Positions 43,597-53,270 are shown, numbered from the stretch's first letter. The stretch: 54,025 nt of DNA from RGIG5952 sp045603485 (GCA_045603485.1 JAZUMF010000102.1:1-54025), one strand, 5' to 3'. The notes: generated by a model from the sequence alone, not told the origin. Program-made: numbers and translations.

Positions 43597-44907
43597 AAAA
43601 AACACATCTTCTGTCTTTAGCATCTGTAGTCTTTGCCATTTTAACAACGGCAAGTGCTCAGGAAAAGCCGATATTTCGCTATGGGGGAGACATCAGACTC
43701 AGACAGGAAATCTGGGATGAGATTCCATTGCCGACAGACAATCCGTCAATTGCAAGAAATGGCTACAACAACTCTTACCGCCTGCGCACCAGACTCTATG
43801 GCTCAATAAATGTACTCCATAATCTGAACCTCAATTTAAGGGCCGTCAACGAGCTCCACGAAACACCGTCAGGAGCAGAGGCCTATGTTTGGCCCGACGA
43901 ACTTGTTTTTGATCTGATAAACCTCGAGTTAAAAGATTTCCTCGGCAACGGCTCAAAGCTCGTCTTGGGCAGACAAGAATTCATTCTGGGGTCGGGGCGG
44001 CTGATAATGGACGGCACACCTCTTGACGGATCGCGCACATCGTATGTAAACGGTCTCCTGTTACATAAGCCGCTATCAGAAGACCTGTCGGCTGATATCT
44101 TTGCCGTTTACACCTCCGATGAAGATGATTTGGCGATCGGCAATCTTCACCGTAAACTCCCGGGATATTCACCTGCGGTTGACGGGAGAGATGAAGCTGC
44201 CGCCGGGCATAAATTCCCGTTCAGAAAAGTCAAAGGGCTCGCTCTACTATATTTGGAAACATGAGACATCTGCAAAAAAAGCTGATGGTGAAAAAATTGA
44301 CAATGCAGACATCCATGTCATCGGTGCATGGATAAAACCGGAGTTTACCGACACAATCTCCGGCGAATTTGAATACGCCTATGAATTTGATCCAAATGAC
44401 GAGAACGGTATAGACGCATCCATGGCATTTGCGGGTCTCACATACACACACCGGTGGAATCACATTTCAACTTTCTTTGGAATCAATTACGAATATCTTT
44501 CAGGCGACGACCCGACTACCGACCGCAATGAAGCCTTCAACCCCATCCTCTGCCGCGCACCCCTCATCAGCGAACTGGTAATCTATTGCTATGATTCCGA
44601 AGGAGCGGGAAATTGGAATAATCTCCACTATCCACATTTAACTATGGGTTTTTCTGAAGAATCCGGGCACAATCTGACACTCACATTCGGATATATGGGA
44701 GCTGAAGAAAATAACAGCGTCGGCAAAGGATACAACCGCGGCTGGCTCTACACAGCCCACTACGGCTTCCCTCTTTTCAAAGGGACAAAAAACGGCATGG
44801 GCAAAACCTCTGGCTATGTCAGATTAGAGATTCTTGACCCTGGCGACTACTACACCGCAGACCGCACCGCCTATTTCCTCCGTTGGCAAATAAGTGTCGC
44901 ATTCTAG
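43593..44907 (+). pseudogene. Outer-membrane beta-barrel porin (alginate-export-like), frameshifted
   Basis: A signal peptide (LLSLASVVFAILTTASAQE) leads into a beta-barrel with alternating strands such as FRYGGDIRLRQEIWDE, YRLRTRLYGSINVLHNLN and LVLGRQEFILGSGRLIMDG, as in alginate-export-family porins. Around 44200-44215 the protein changes frame by +1: the first frame runs into a stop at 44264, while the second continues from about INSRSEKSKGSLYYIW to the barrel end (AYFLRWQISVAF) at 44907. Joined, the two parts give a normal ~435-residue porin. This could be a real pseudogene, a slipped base in the assembly or, less likely, programmed frameshifting. It is coupled to the GT-C-like gene by an ATGA overlap. 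Confidence 0.8.
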
Positions 44908-45001
44908 CATTCCACCGGAAAAAGCCGTGCTGAAGATATTCTTCTATTTGGCGATATTGTTTTTGCCTTAACTGGCACCAAAAGCAGGATGTGAGGTAAG
45001 A

Positions 45002-46093
45002 CTATATCTCTCCTGCCTTCTCTAAAATATGCCTTATAAGGGTCGCTATGCTATCCGCCATGGCTATAAAGCCTGCATCATTGGGATGAATACCGTCAAT
45101 AACAGTTTCATATTGATGCGCACCGCCAAAAAAGCTCATGCCATCAATAAAATAAACATTTTCATCGCCATTGTTTCTCGCCCTCAGGTAAGACTCCATA
45201 ATAATGTCGCGCCTCTTGAGAATTTCAGCCTGTTCACGGGGGCGAGTCCAGTAATTTGGGCGTGATATCATAATGTACGGCAAAGAGGGATTTTTTTCTC
45301 TTATAATCTCATACATTGGATAATGGGTTGCCTTTAGGCTCTCGGGATTAGGGGCGTTGTGGTCATAATCGCAGACAAAAATGCTCATCGGAAGCCCCGC
45401 CATCCACTCGGCAATGCTTCGCTCACCTTTTGCCTGCCCCGAAAAACCAAGGTCTACAACATCTACATTCAGTGCACGAGATATAATTAAAGGATAAATA
45501 TTCCCTGGTCGTGAAGCAGCCGTCCCGTGAACAATAGACGAGCCGTAGATAACGACTGGTGCTATATTGCGGTAAGGTCTTGCTTCACCAATCTTAGAGC
45601 CAGGCTTTAAGCCTATTTCCAATGAAGAAAGTGACGCATGGACAGGCAAATTGATTGTATATGAGCGATAGTGCTCTGCCTCAAGCTCAATAACTTGTTC
45701 GTATCCGTCAACCATGTCGTATGGCATACGGAACTCTTTAACGAAGCGGCTTCCGAATTCACCGTCAATATAAAGGTCAAAACCAGAAGTTGAAACTAGA
45801 GTCAAATGTGAAGACCTTCCGACCGCAAGATACTTTGCCCGAATAGCAATATACGGAGAATTAGTTGAAAAGCGGACGCGTCCGCCGGCGGATTCGCGCT
45901 GAAGCTTATCAACGCCTGGACTTGTCGCCTCACCGACCTCAATAGGCAAACGGTGAAAAAATGGTTCCGTCTCTGGTTTGTAAAGGCCATGGATTGAAAA
46001 AGGAGCCTGCCTTACATCATACCACTCCATCGGGCGGTCAGAAGCATCCGCCTTTACAATCATATTCTTGTCTATGTTAGTGTAATTCTCCAT
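45002..46093 (-). CDS. SGNH/GDSL-family hydrolase, 363 aa
   Basis: Likely carbohydrate esterase. An N-terminal beta-sandwich (about 1-170; FDLYIDGEFGSRF) precedes an SGNH domain with the nucleophile block VIYGSSIVHG (about 182-191, in place of GDSI) and the DGIHPND triad near the end. No signal peptide. The ATG at 46093 has GGAG 7 nt upstream; the open frame also extends to a TTG at 46111. It is last in a four-gene operon with two FAD oxidoreductases and a glycosidase; it is not closely similar to the SGNH protein at 24.2 kb. Confidence 0.85.
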   Translation of the reverse strand: MENYTNIDKNMIVKADASDRPMEWYDVRQAPFSIHGLYKPETEPFFHRLPIEVGEATSPGVDKLQRESAGGRVRFSTNSPYIAIRAKYLAVGRSSHLTLVSTSGFDLYIDGEFGSRFVKEFRMPYDMVDGYEQVIELEAEHYRSYTINLPVHASLSSLEIGLKPGSKIGEARPYRNIAPVVIYGSSIVHGTAASRPGNIYPLIISRALNVDVVDLGFSGQAKGERSIAEWMAGLPMSIFVCDYDHNAPNPESLKATHYPMYEIIREKNPSLPYIMISRPNYWTRPREQAEILKRRDIIMESYLRARNNGDENVYFIDGMSFFGGAHQYETVIDGIHPNDAGFIAMADSIATLIRHILEKAGEI

Positions 46094-46122
46094 TGATTTT
46101 CTCCAGTTCAAAATCTTAAAAA

Positions 46123-47889
46123 TTATTCTTCAGCATCAGAGACATCACAGGCAAAGAAATTGACAGCCTCTCCGCCCCAACTCCTTAGATTCCTTAAAAC
46201 GACCTTTACAGTGTCACTTTTCAGATTCAAAAATATGCGAGGCTTACGGTTCTCAGTAATCTCGGTGCTAAACTCCATCCCCTTCTCCGAAATCTCGACA
46301 ATGCTAACGCTTCTTAACAAATTCTTCGGCATTTTCAGCGGCTCCTCATCTAGAAAAACATGAGCACGCATTGCAAACTTCTGATATCTGGAATGGAGCG
46401 AGATGCTATTGCGCGAAAAATCCGGATCAAGCGCCATTCGCAAGATTCCAGCAGGGCGAGAAAGCAAAAGTGTAAGCGAGCTACCATCATTTATAGATAT
46501 CGTATTTTCGCAACCACTAGAAGGTCGCTCTACACCATTTGTCAAAATTGCATTTTCATCCTGCGACAACTCTGCGCAAGATGTAATCAACGCATTTCGC
46601 TTAAGACCTGGAATCATGCAGCCATCCTCAAGAAGCGCCTGCTGCAACTCTCTTATATGCAATTTTGTCACGCCAGAAGGCTGACATCTGTATTTAATTG
46701 CCAAAGCCGCTCCTGTTCCAGCCGCTTGTCCCATTACCGCACAAGTCGCCATAACACGAGTTGAACTCATAGCCATGTGAGTTGCGCTAATATTTCTTCC
46801 CGCAAACATTAGATTGTGAATGTTTGACGAATAGAGAGATCTAAATGGAATCTCGTAAGGCACCTTAGGCTTGATGTGCGTTGATGAATATCCTATATGG
46901 CGCAATCCCTTCGGATTGTGATTATCCATCGTCCAACCACCGAATGCAACGGCATCATCAAAGTGTGTACCCTCCTCAAGATCGCGCTGCGTAAGGATAT
47001 ATTCACCGACATATCGACGGCTTTCGCGTTTCCCTGGAAGGAAACCGATCCATTCAAGCTCCCAGTTATCCATACCATGATCACCGCGATTCTTGATATG
47101 ATCCCAGACGCCATAAGCAACCTTAAGCAGCTCCTCGTTGATAGCTTGAGCATCACGCAGAGTATCCTCTTCACCACCCAATTCGATCCACCAGAAATTG
47201 GTGCTGGATTTCCTCTGGATGTGATGATCCTTCAAATACATACTCTCATCATCGGGATATACATAAGCCCAATCAGGCGCTTTAAACGGACAATAATGGT
47301 CAGTTTCTCTCACCTGAATCAGACATGTATTGCCCATCGTACACTTATCAGCCGATTCTGGTGCGGCATACTCATCAAATTCCTCGCGACTCTCCCGACC
47401 TACCCGATACTGTGCTCCTGAAAGCTCAGCAAGTATACTATCGCCGGAGCAATCCACAAAAACCTTAGCCTTCACAGTGTGGAATGTATACGAATTAAGC
47501 TGCCATCCGTTAATCTCTGAAATGACATCACCGTCCATTTCACAATCAAGACATGAACAATTCAAAAGGATCTCAATATTTTCCTCACTGATAACCGACT
47601 GATATAACACCGAATCCCATATTGAATAATTCATTGTAGGATTGCGATAAATATTCTCAAGCTCAATTTCCTCAAGAATTCCACTCTCACGATTCTCTTT
47701 TCCGGCGGCGCCGCGGATAGTCATGCGAATCTCACTTGAAGCATTACCTCCCAACATTGGACGATCCTGCATCAACACAACCTTCGCGCCATGCCTAGCT
47801 GCGGCAATTGCCGCACATAGCCCCGACATTCCCCCGCCAATTACGCAAACATCCGCCGAATGACGCCTTGTCGACTCTTTTACTTTCAT
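46123..47889 (-). CDS. FAD-dependent oxidoreductase, 588 aa
   Basis: FAD_oxidored-type (PF12831-like) protein. The dinucleotide fold VCVIGGGMSGLCAAIAAAR lies near the N-terminus, with LGGNASSEIRMTIRG, FVDCSGDSILAELSG and the C-terminal FAD segment NLMFAGRNISATHMAMSSTR, then MGQAAGTGAALA. The last ~160 residues form a beta-rich extension after the FAD domain. The substrate is unknown; relatives sit beside sugar hydrolases. The ATG at 47889 is chosen over a TTG at 47898 and has AGGGG upstream. It follows the second oxidoreductase gene by 27 bp. Confidence 0.88.
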   Translation of the reverse strand: MKVKESTRRHSADVCVIGGGMSGLCAAIAAARHGAKVVLMQDRPMLGGNASSEIRMTIRGAAGKENRESGILEEIELENIYRNPTMNYSIWDSVLYQSVISEENIEILLNCSCLDCEMDGDVISEINGWQLNSYTFHTVKAKVFVDCSGDSILAELSGAQYRVGRESREEFDEYAAPESADKCTMGNTCLIQVRETDHYCPFKAPDWAYVYPDDESMYLKDHHIQRKSSTNFWWIELGGEEDTLRDAQAINEELLKVAYGVWDHIKNRGDHGMDNWELEWIGFLPGKRESRRYVGEYILTQRDLEEGTHFDDAVAFGGWTMDNHNPKGLRHIGYSSTHIKPKVPYEIPFRSLYSSNIHNLMFAGRNISATHMAMSSTRVMATCAVMGQAAGTGAALAIKYRCQPSGVTKLHIRELQQALLEDGCMIPGLKRNALITSCAELSQDENAILTNGVERPSSGCENTISINDGSSLTLLLSRPAGILRMALDPDFSRNSISLHSRYQKFAMRAHVFLDEEPLKMPKNLLRSVSIVEISEKGMEFSTEITENRKPRIFLNLKSDTVKVVLRNLRSWGGEAVNFFACDVSDAEE

Positions 47890-47916
47890 CGTTGGCAACC
47901 CCTGATATTCAAGCGG

Positions 47917-49296
47917 CTACAAAAGAGCACCGTTGCGCTTTAAAAGTTCTCTCAACTCACCGCTGTCAACGCTGCGCACACTGATGGAGTGTTTGACAGC
48001 CAATGCCGCGGCACATCCAGCCGCTTGCCCCATACCCATACAAGGCGGCATGACGCGAATCGCTCCTGCCGCCGTAGAATCTGCACTAACGCAACGCCCG
48101 GCAAGCAAAAGCTGCTCAACCTTTCTAGGTACCAGCGACCGATACGGCACACCATAATAATCCCCATCAATAGCCACATACTCATTGCTTGTAGGTCCAA
48201 ACCTACCGTGAACATCAACGGAATTGGCGGCAAGAAGAATACTGTCCTCAGGCACCTTGGCAGAAATCAAATCCTCGCCCGTCAATCGATATTCTCCCTG
48301 AATATGACGACTCTCACGAATACCTATATACGAAGCCGTTGACATCAACTTTGCGTTTTCACAGCCTGGCACATACTTCTTCAAAAAACGCATTATCTCA
48401 TCAGCTTGCTTACGCCCCTCGACTTCGGCAACCGTCAAGCTCTCATTATCGGTAGAATCAATACCCATTATTCGCGATGCATTAACGCACCACTCATCCT
48501 TCTTAGGTCTCCTAAAAAGACCTATACTAACCCTTTTAAGCGACCAATCGCCATTTTCACGAGCCTCTGAGACTCGCCAATGCAAAGAACGATAATTCAC
48601 ACCATCCTTACGGTAAAAATTATGCAGATTTGCCTGAATATCAGCCTCCAACGCATCAGAGTCTACATTGCAAATGTGAAAAAACATCGTTGCAGGCTGC
48701 ACCAAATGCAACTCCTCGTTACCATATTCAAAAGGCACTCCGCTTCTGGCGGCGACATCTCCGTCACCCGTACAATCAATGACAACCTGCCCCTTAATGA
48801 TTTCAAGCCCACGCTTAGAGCTTACAACAACGCCGGCAATCGTATCGCCGTCCATTACCGGTTCAATAAAATCCGTGTGATAGAGAACCTTAACGCCAGC
48901 CTCAGCAAGCATTTCGTCAATCACCAGCTTAAGGCCCTCCGGATCAAACGGCGTCACATGCTCATGGCCTACAACAATCCATGAAGTAAAGCCCGTTCCC
49001 GCATGGACCTCAGACGGATGGATAGCAAAACCCCGTTCGGCCATTCTCACAACGATCTCCTCAAAGAGACCGCGTATAATCATCTTCTCACCACTCTTGT
49101 CATAACAAGTCATAAAGGGGCCGACAAGTCCGCGGGTAGCCATACCGCCGCAAGCGCCACCCTGCTCAATCAGTATAACGCTAACGCCCTCCCTAGCAGC
49201 AGCGATTGCAGCGCACATACCCGCAGGACCACCTCCGACAACCACAACATCGGCCTTCAAATTTTGCGGAAGCTCAGACACATTCGTCTTATTCAT
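47917..49296 (-). CDS. FAD-dependent oxidoreductase, 459 aa
   Basis: Same superfamily as the next gene but shorter and without the beta-rich tail. FAD motif ADVVVVGGGPAGMCAAIAAA, GGMATRGLVGPFMT, IDCTGDGDVAARSG and QLLLAGRCVSADSTAAGAIR, MGMGQAAGCAAALA. No signal peptide. The ATG at 49296 is preferred, since AGGGG lies 8 nt upstream, over the open frame to 49332. Two paralogous FAD enzymes in a row suggest oxidation at two positions or of two sugars. Confidence 0.88.
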   Translation of the reverse strand: MNKTNVSELPQNLKADVVVVGGGPAGMCAAIAAAREGVSVILIEQGGACGGMATRGLVGPFMTCYDKSGEKMIIRGLFEEIVVRMAERGFAIHPSEVHAGTGFTSWIVVGHEHVTPFDPEGLKLVIDEMLAEAGVKVLYHTDFIEPVMDGDTIAGVVVSSKRGLEIIKGQVVIDCTGDGDVAARSGVPFEYGNEELHLVQPATMFFHICNVDSDALEADIQANLHNFYRKDGVNYRSLHWRVSEARENGDWSLKRVSIGLFRRPKKDEWCVNASRIMGIDSTDNESLTVAEVEGRKQADEIMRFLKKYVPGCENAKLMSTASYIGIRESRHIQGEYRLTGEDLISAKVPEDSILLAANSVDVHGRFGPTSNEYVAIDGDYYGVPYRSLVPRKVEQLLLAGRCVSADSTAAGAIRVMPPCMGMGQAAGCAAALAVKHSISVRSVDSGELRELLKRNGALL

Positions 49297-49332
49297 GATT
49301 TCTGCCCCTATATTTACAAAAGCCATAAACAT

Positions 49333-50643
49333 TTAAGCTTCAATCAAAACCACAGCATTATTTTCAATTGCGTCGGCATTTGGCGTCCATGCCAGCGTAC
49401 CAGGCTCTCCAATAGTGTAAAATCTCGCATTTTCAAGATCGATTCCATCTATACAAAGAGGCTGCGTCTTACCTGTAAGGTTTGCTAACATCAACGCGTG
49501 TCTTTTACCATTGGAGGCCGCAAGCACATAAAGCCTATCGACATCACACTTCGTCTCAATCTGCTTACCGAGTTTATACAACTGGTTAAATGCCACAAGC
49601 GAATAGTAGGCATGTATAGGCTTGTGCGTCTTTATATCGAAAAGCGGACAGTACGGCGAAGTGTTTGTACGCATATCATAAATCATACAAGCGTCCGTGT
49701 AACCATGCTGAAGCGCAATCATCATAGCAGCGACCTCCGCACTATGATGCGGCGTACCATATTCCCTCGGATATGGATTCCACTCGTTAAGATGGGTTTC
49801 AAGTCCGCCATAGCCAAGTTTTTCAAGTTCCTTGTGAAGCCATTCATCCATAACCGCCACTCGCGACACATCCGAATAGTTATGCCATGAGAAAAAGTCA
49901 ATCGGAGAGTTATGCTCCCTTATGTAATCAAAAAATCCATAAAAGAAGTGCATCAAATTTTTCTCATGTTCACTAGGCGGAATCGTGCCAGGCATATTTG
50001 TATCCGGGTCAATCACCATTTTTGGAGCTATAGCATAAAAGCCGCAACTCGCATATCCGCCGATTTTAAGGTGTGGAAAAGATGACTTAAGATGCTTCGC
50101 GGTAACATCGTACAACTCGTAAAATTCCTCATCAGTACCGCACCACATCATTTTATTCTGTACCTCAGGCTCATTCCATATCTCCCAATAACGGATATTG
50201 TAACGGAAGCCATCAGCCCAGCCCTCAGTATAATGCCTAATTATATGCTCGCAGATACGCGCCCACTTACCGTAATCCTTAGGAGGAAATGTGTGATAAG
50301 ATTTAATATACGCCTGATTCTCAATAGTGGTTCCAAGACGGAAATATGGCTCGACACCAGCCTCAACTATCGCTTTAATCAGATAATCGGTAAATGTAAA
50401 ATCATAGTTTTCGGGATTGCTTTCATCTGCATCGAAATTTCGAAAGATATTTGGAATATCGACAAAACGGCCGCCACCGAAAGCGCCGCCCACATCATGA
50501 AGGCGCGAAAACGGGATGCCCGCCTCAGTCATATAGTGAAAAAATTCAGTCAATCCCTTGCCGCCAATCGGAGGCTGTCCGCCACCATGCATCGGCTTCA
50601 TATCCTTTATGACTTTGTTCGTATCAATCGTTATGTTAGCCAT
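49333..50643 (-). CDS. GH39-like glycoside hydrolase, 436 aa
   Basis: A TIM-barrel retaining glycosidase of the beta-xylosidase/iduronidase type (GH39 or a relative). The acid/base glutamate is in WEIWNEPEV (E158), and the likely nucleophile is in HLNEWNP (E287). DVGGAFGGGRFVDI and FFSWHNYSD are barrel segments; the C-terminus has LANLTGK and a short beta domain. No signal peptide, so it should act on imported oligosaccharides. Two ATGs are adjacent (50646 and 50643); the second is favoured by distance from GAGGTG. First gene of the operon. Confidence 0.8.
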   Translation of the reverse strand: MANITIDTNKVIKDMKPMHGGGQPPIGGKGLTEFFHYMTEAGIPFSRLHDVGGAFGGGRFVDIPNIFRNFDADESNPENYDFTFTDYLIKAIVEAGVEPYFRLGTTIENQAYIKSYHTFPPKDYGKWARICEHIIRHYTEGWADGFRYNIRYWEIWNEPEVQNKMMWCGTDEEFYELYDVTAKHLKSSFPHLKIGGYASCGFYAIAPKMVIDPDTNMPGTIPPSEHEKNLMHFFYGFFDYIREHNSPIDFFSWHNYSDVSRVAVMDEWLHKELEKLGYGGLETHLNEWNPYPREYGTPHHSAEVAAMMIALQHGYTDACMIYDMRTNTSPYCPLFDIKTHKPIHAYYSLVAFNQLYKLGKQIETKCDVDRLYVLAASNGKRHALMLANLTGKTQPLCIDGIDLENARFYTIGEPGTLAWTPNADAIENNAVVLIEA

Positions 50644-50725
50644 CATCACACCTCTGCAATAAAACAAACGGAATCGCATCCCGCATTAACGGTTCCAACC
50701 GCAATTACCGTCATGAGTTTTTCAT

Positions 50726-50768
50726 AAAAAAAAGAGGCACATCACTGGGAAACCCCAAATGATGTGCC
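50726..50768 (-). terminator. Rho-independent terminator after the GGGtGRT gene
   Basis: On the minus strand GGCACATCA-type 9-bp stem (50736-50744 with 50760-50768) followed by a run of eight T. It separates the Fe-S/GGGtGRT unit from the GH39-FAD operon. Confidence 0.88.
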
Positions 50769-50831
50769 CGGCTTTTATCTATTTCGCAGGCGATTCACAA
50801 ACCGCCACAGCGAAATGTTCGGCAACAGCTG

Positions 50832-51833
50832 TTATTTGCTCATTGCTTCCTGAACGGCAACAGCAACAGCAACGGTCATACCGACCATCGGGTTATTACC
50901 GGCACCGATAAGGCCCATCATTTCAACATGAGCAGGAACAGAGCTGGAACCTGCGAACTGAGCATCCGAGTGCATACGACCCATAGTATCTGTCATACCA
51001 TACGAAGAAGGACCAGCGGCCATGTTGTCTGGGTGAAGCGTACGACCTGTACCGCCGCCAGAAGCGACAGAGAAGTACTTCTTGCCATTCTCATTGCACC
51101 ACTTCTTGTATGTACCAGCGACAGGGTGCTGGAAGCGGGTTGGGTTGGTTGAGTTACCGGTGATAGAAACACCGACATTCTCAAGCTGCATAATCGCAAC
51201 GCCCTCTGGGACATTGTCTGCGCCATAGCAACGGACATTAGCGCGAGGACCCTTCGAGAAAGGCTTCTCACTAACGATCTTTACAGTCTCAGAGTATGGA
51301 TCAAACTCCGTCTGGACATAGGTAAAGCCGTTGATACGAGAGATGATATAAGCAGCATCCTTACCAAGACCGTTAAGGATAACGCGGAGAGGATTGTTAC
51401 GAACCTTGTTGGCGTTAAGAGCAATCTTGATTGCGCCCTCTGCAGCAGCGAATGACTCGTGACCAGCGAGGAATGCGAAGCACTCAGTAGCATCATCAAG
51501 AAGCATTGCGCCGAGGTTGCCATGGCCAAGACCGACCTTACGGTTCTCGGCGACAGAGCCGGGAACGCAGAAAGCCTGAAGACCTATACCAATTGCTGCA
51601 GCGACATCCTTAGCCTTTACGCAGCCCTTCTTAATTGCAATAGCAGCACCGACAGTGTATGCCCACTTTGCATTCTCAAAGCAAATTGGCTGGGTTTCCT
51701 CAACAATCTTGTACGGATCAACACCAACCTTGTCGCAAATCTCTTTGCACTCGTCGATAGACGAAATACCGCACTCCTTAAGGGCGGCAAGAATCTTAGC
51801 CTCGCGGCGCTCGTAACCTTCAAAAGTAGCCAT
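50832..51833 (-). CDS. GGGtGRT protein, 333 aa
   Basis: Named for its hallmark SVASGGGTGRTLH (about 253-265). Function not established. The N-terminal half is helical with AIGIGLQAFCVPGSVAENR and GHGNLGAMLLDDATECFAFL; the C-terminal MGLIGAGNNPMVGMTVAVAV is glycine-rich. Many anaerobes encode it next to a NifU/IscU-like protein, as here (29 bp upstream), so a shared role in a metal- or sulfur-dependent process is the working idea. AAAGGAATA precedes the ATG. Confidence 0.9.
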   Translation of the reverse strand: MATFEGYERREAKILAALKECGISSIDECKEICDKVGVDPYKIVEETQPICFENAKWAYTVGAAIAIKKGCVKAKDVAAAIGIGLQAFCVPGSVAENRKVGLGHGNLGAMLLDDATECFAFLAGHESFAAAEGAIKIALNANKVRNNPLRVILNGLGKDAAYIISRINGFTYVQTEFDPYSETVKIVSEKPFSKGPRANVRCYGADNVPEGVAIMQLENVGVSITGNSTNPTRFQHPVAGTYKKWCNENGKKYFSVASGGGTGRTLHPDNMAAGPSSYGMTDTMGRMHSDAQFAGSSSVPAHVEMMGLIGAGNNPMVGMTVAVAVAVQEAMSK

Positions 51834-51862
51834 TGTGATATTCCTTTCTGACTGTATGAGCC

Positions 51863-52555
51863 TTATTCCTTGCGAGGATCGATGTACTTGACAGCGTCTT
51901 CAAAGCGGCCATAGTGACCCTTAGACTTCTCATAAGCCTCATTAGGCTCCATACCCTTCTTGATGAAGTCTGTCATCTTACCGAGAGAAACGAACTCGTA
52001 ACCGATAACTTCGTTATTCTCGTCAAGAGCCATGCGAGTGCAATAACCCTCAGTCATCTCAAGATAGCGGACGCCCTTAGCCTTTGTGCCGTACATTGTA
52101 CCAACCATCGAACGCTCACCCTTACCGAGATCCTCAAGACCTGCACCGATCTGGAGACCGTCATCAGAGAAAGCAGACTGGCTACGGCCGTAAACAATCT
52201 GAAGGAAGAGCTCACGCATTGCGGTGTTGATTGCATCGCAAACGAGGTCAGTATTAAGAGCCTCAAGAATGGTCTTGCCAGGGAGAATCTCAGCAGCCAT
52301 AGCAGCTGAGTGGGTCATTCCAGAGCAGCCAATTGTCTCAACGAGGGCCTCTTCAATGATACCATCTTTAACATTAAGCGAGAGCTTGCAAGCGCCCTGC
52401 TGTGGTGCACACCAACCTACGCCGTGTGTGTATGCGGAAATATCCTTGATTTCCTTAGCCTGAACCCACTTTCCCTCTTCCGGAATTGGAGCGGGACCGT
52501 GGTTGCAGCCCTTTGCTACAGGGCACTGGTGCTGAACTTCGGTTGTATAAGTCAT
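51863..52555 (-). CDS. Iron-sulfur cluster assembly scaffold-like protein, 230 aa
   Basis: NifU-N/IscU-like protein of the kind paired with GGGtGRT. It has cysteines in HQCPVAKGCNHG, HGVGWCAPQQGACKLSL, ETIGCSGMTHSAAM and DLVCDAINTA; the last three lie where scaffold ligands are expected. The C-terminal ~60 residues (GVRYLEMTEGYCTRMALDE) are not part of classical NifU. It heads the two-gene operon. AAGGAG is 5 nt before the ATG. Confidence 0.85.
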   Translation of the reverse strand: MTYTTEVQHQCPVAKGCNHGPAPIPEEGKWVQAKEIKDISAYTHGVGWCAPQQGACKLSLNVKDGIIEEALVETIGCSGMTHSAAMAAEILPGKTILEALNTDLVCDAINTAMRELFLQIVYGRSQSAFSDDGLQIGAGLEDLGKGERSMVGTMYGTKAKGVRYLEMTEGYCTRMALDENNEVIGYEFVSLGKMTDFIKKGMEPNEAYEKSKGHYGRFEDAVKYIDPRKE

Positions 52556-52587
52556 GTCAACTCCTTAAAATTTGAAACTACCCATAC

Positions 52588-52616
52588 ATTATATCAAAAA
52601 GAGAAATTATATTCAA
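52588..52616 (-). promoter_or_regulatory. Promoter of the Fe-S scaffold / GGGtGRT operon
   Basis: On the minus strand: -35 TTGAAT (52611-52616), 17-bp spacer ending TGA, -10 TATAAT (52588-52593), 32 bp before the ATG. One of the best-matching promoters in the window. Confidence 0.75.
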
Positions 52617-52830
52617 ATTCCAAAATAACAAATTTGGCGACATTTTTCATACAAAGACAAAACCGCAATAATGATTAGCCACCATTCCAGACCAAATAAA
52701 ATCGCCCACCCAAATATAGATATCGCAATCCATAAACATGTCAAATAAAGCAAGCCACATCACAAAACTTCAGCACAAGACTTTTGTCCCCCCACCCTTA
52801 AACATTTGCACATCACTAAACTTTACTCAC

Positions 52831-52939
52831 ATTCATAACTGTTAAAGCATATTCATAACAGTTAAGCATCATTTATGGCAGTCCCTTTATGACAGCCTAT
52901 TAACATTCATAACAGCTTAATCATATTCATAACAACATC
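52831..52939. repeat. Short repeat ATTCATAACNGTTAA, four copies
   Basis: ATTCATAAC recurs at about 52831, 52851, 52905 and 52925, most copies followed by a G-TTAA-like end. The copies come in two pairs, each 20 bp apart (about two helical turns). The stretch 52617-54025 otherwise has no credible gene. Confidence 0.6.
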
Positions 52940-53112
52940 AATCATCTCCATATCTTAATTTTGTTCCGCACCGTAATCTCATTCTGCAAGCACCAAAGAC
53001 TCGTAACAACCAACCGCCAAGGTATTATCACTCTATCTCTCTGCACTCTCGGCGGGAAAACTTATAACTACCAATCTGTACAAAAAATTGTTCCGTACCG
53101 TAATCTCATTTT

Positions 53113-53250
53113 GCATAATTTGTATAACAACAAGTAAATCATTGCTTCGAAATCATACTTCGAGACTTCAAAATATCGACATTGTCTTAATATCATTTAT
53201 CGCAACGATATATATGATATTTCAATGTAGTAAAGATAGATGAATTTCAA
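53113..53250 (+). repeat. Flanking module L, copy 1, with nested hairpin
   Basis: A ~140-bp module directly after a core motif, repeated at 53886-54025 (about 772 bp away). It folds as nested helices: ACATTG (53179-53184) with CAATGT (53223-53228), AATATCAT (53189-53196) with ATGATATT (53214-53221), and ATCG-CAA-CGAT inside (53199-53209). Confidence 0.7.
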
Positions 53251-53270
53251 TATTGAATTTGGATTGCGAT

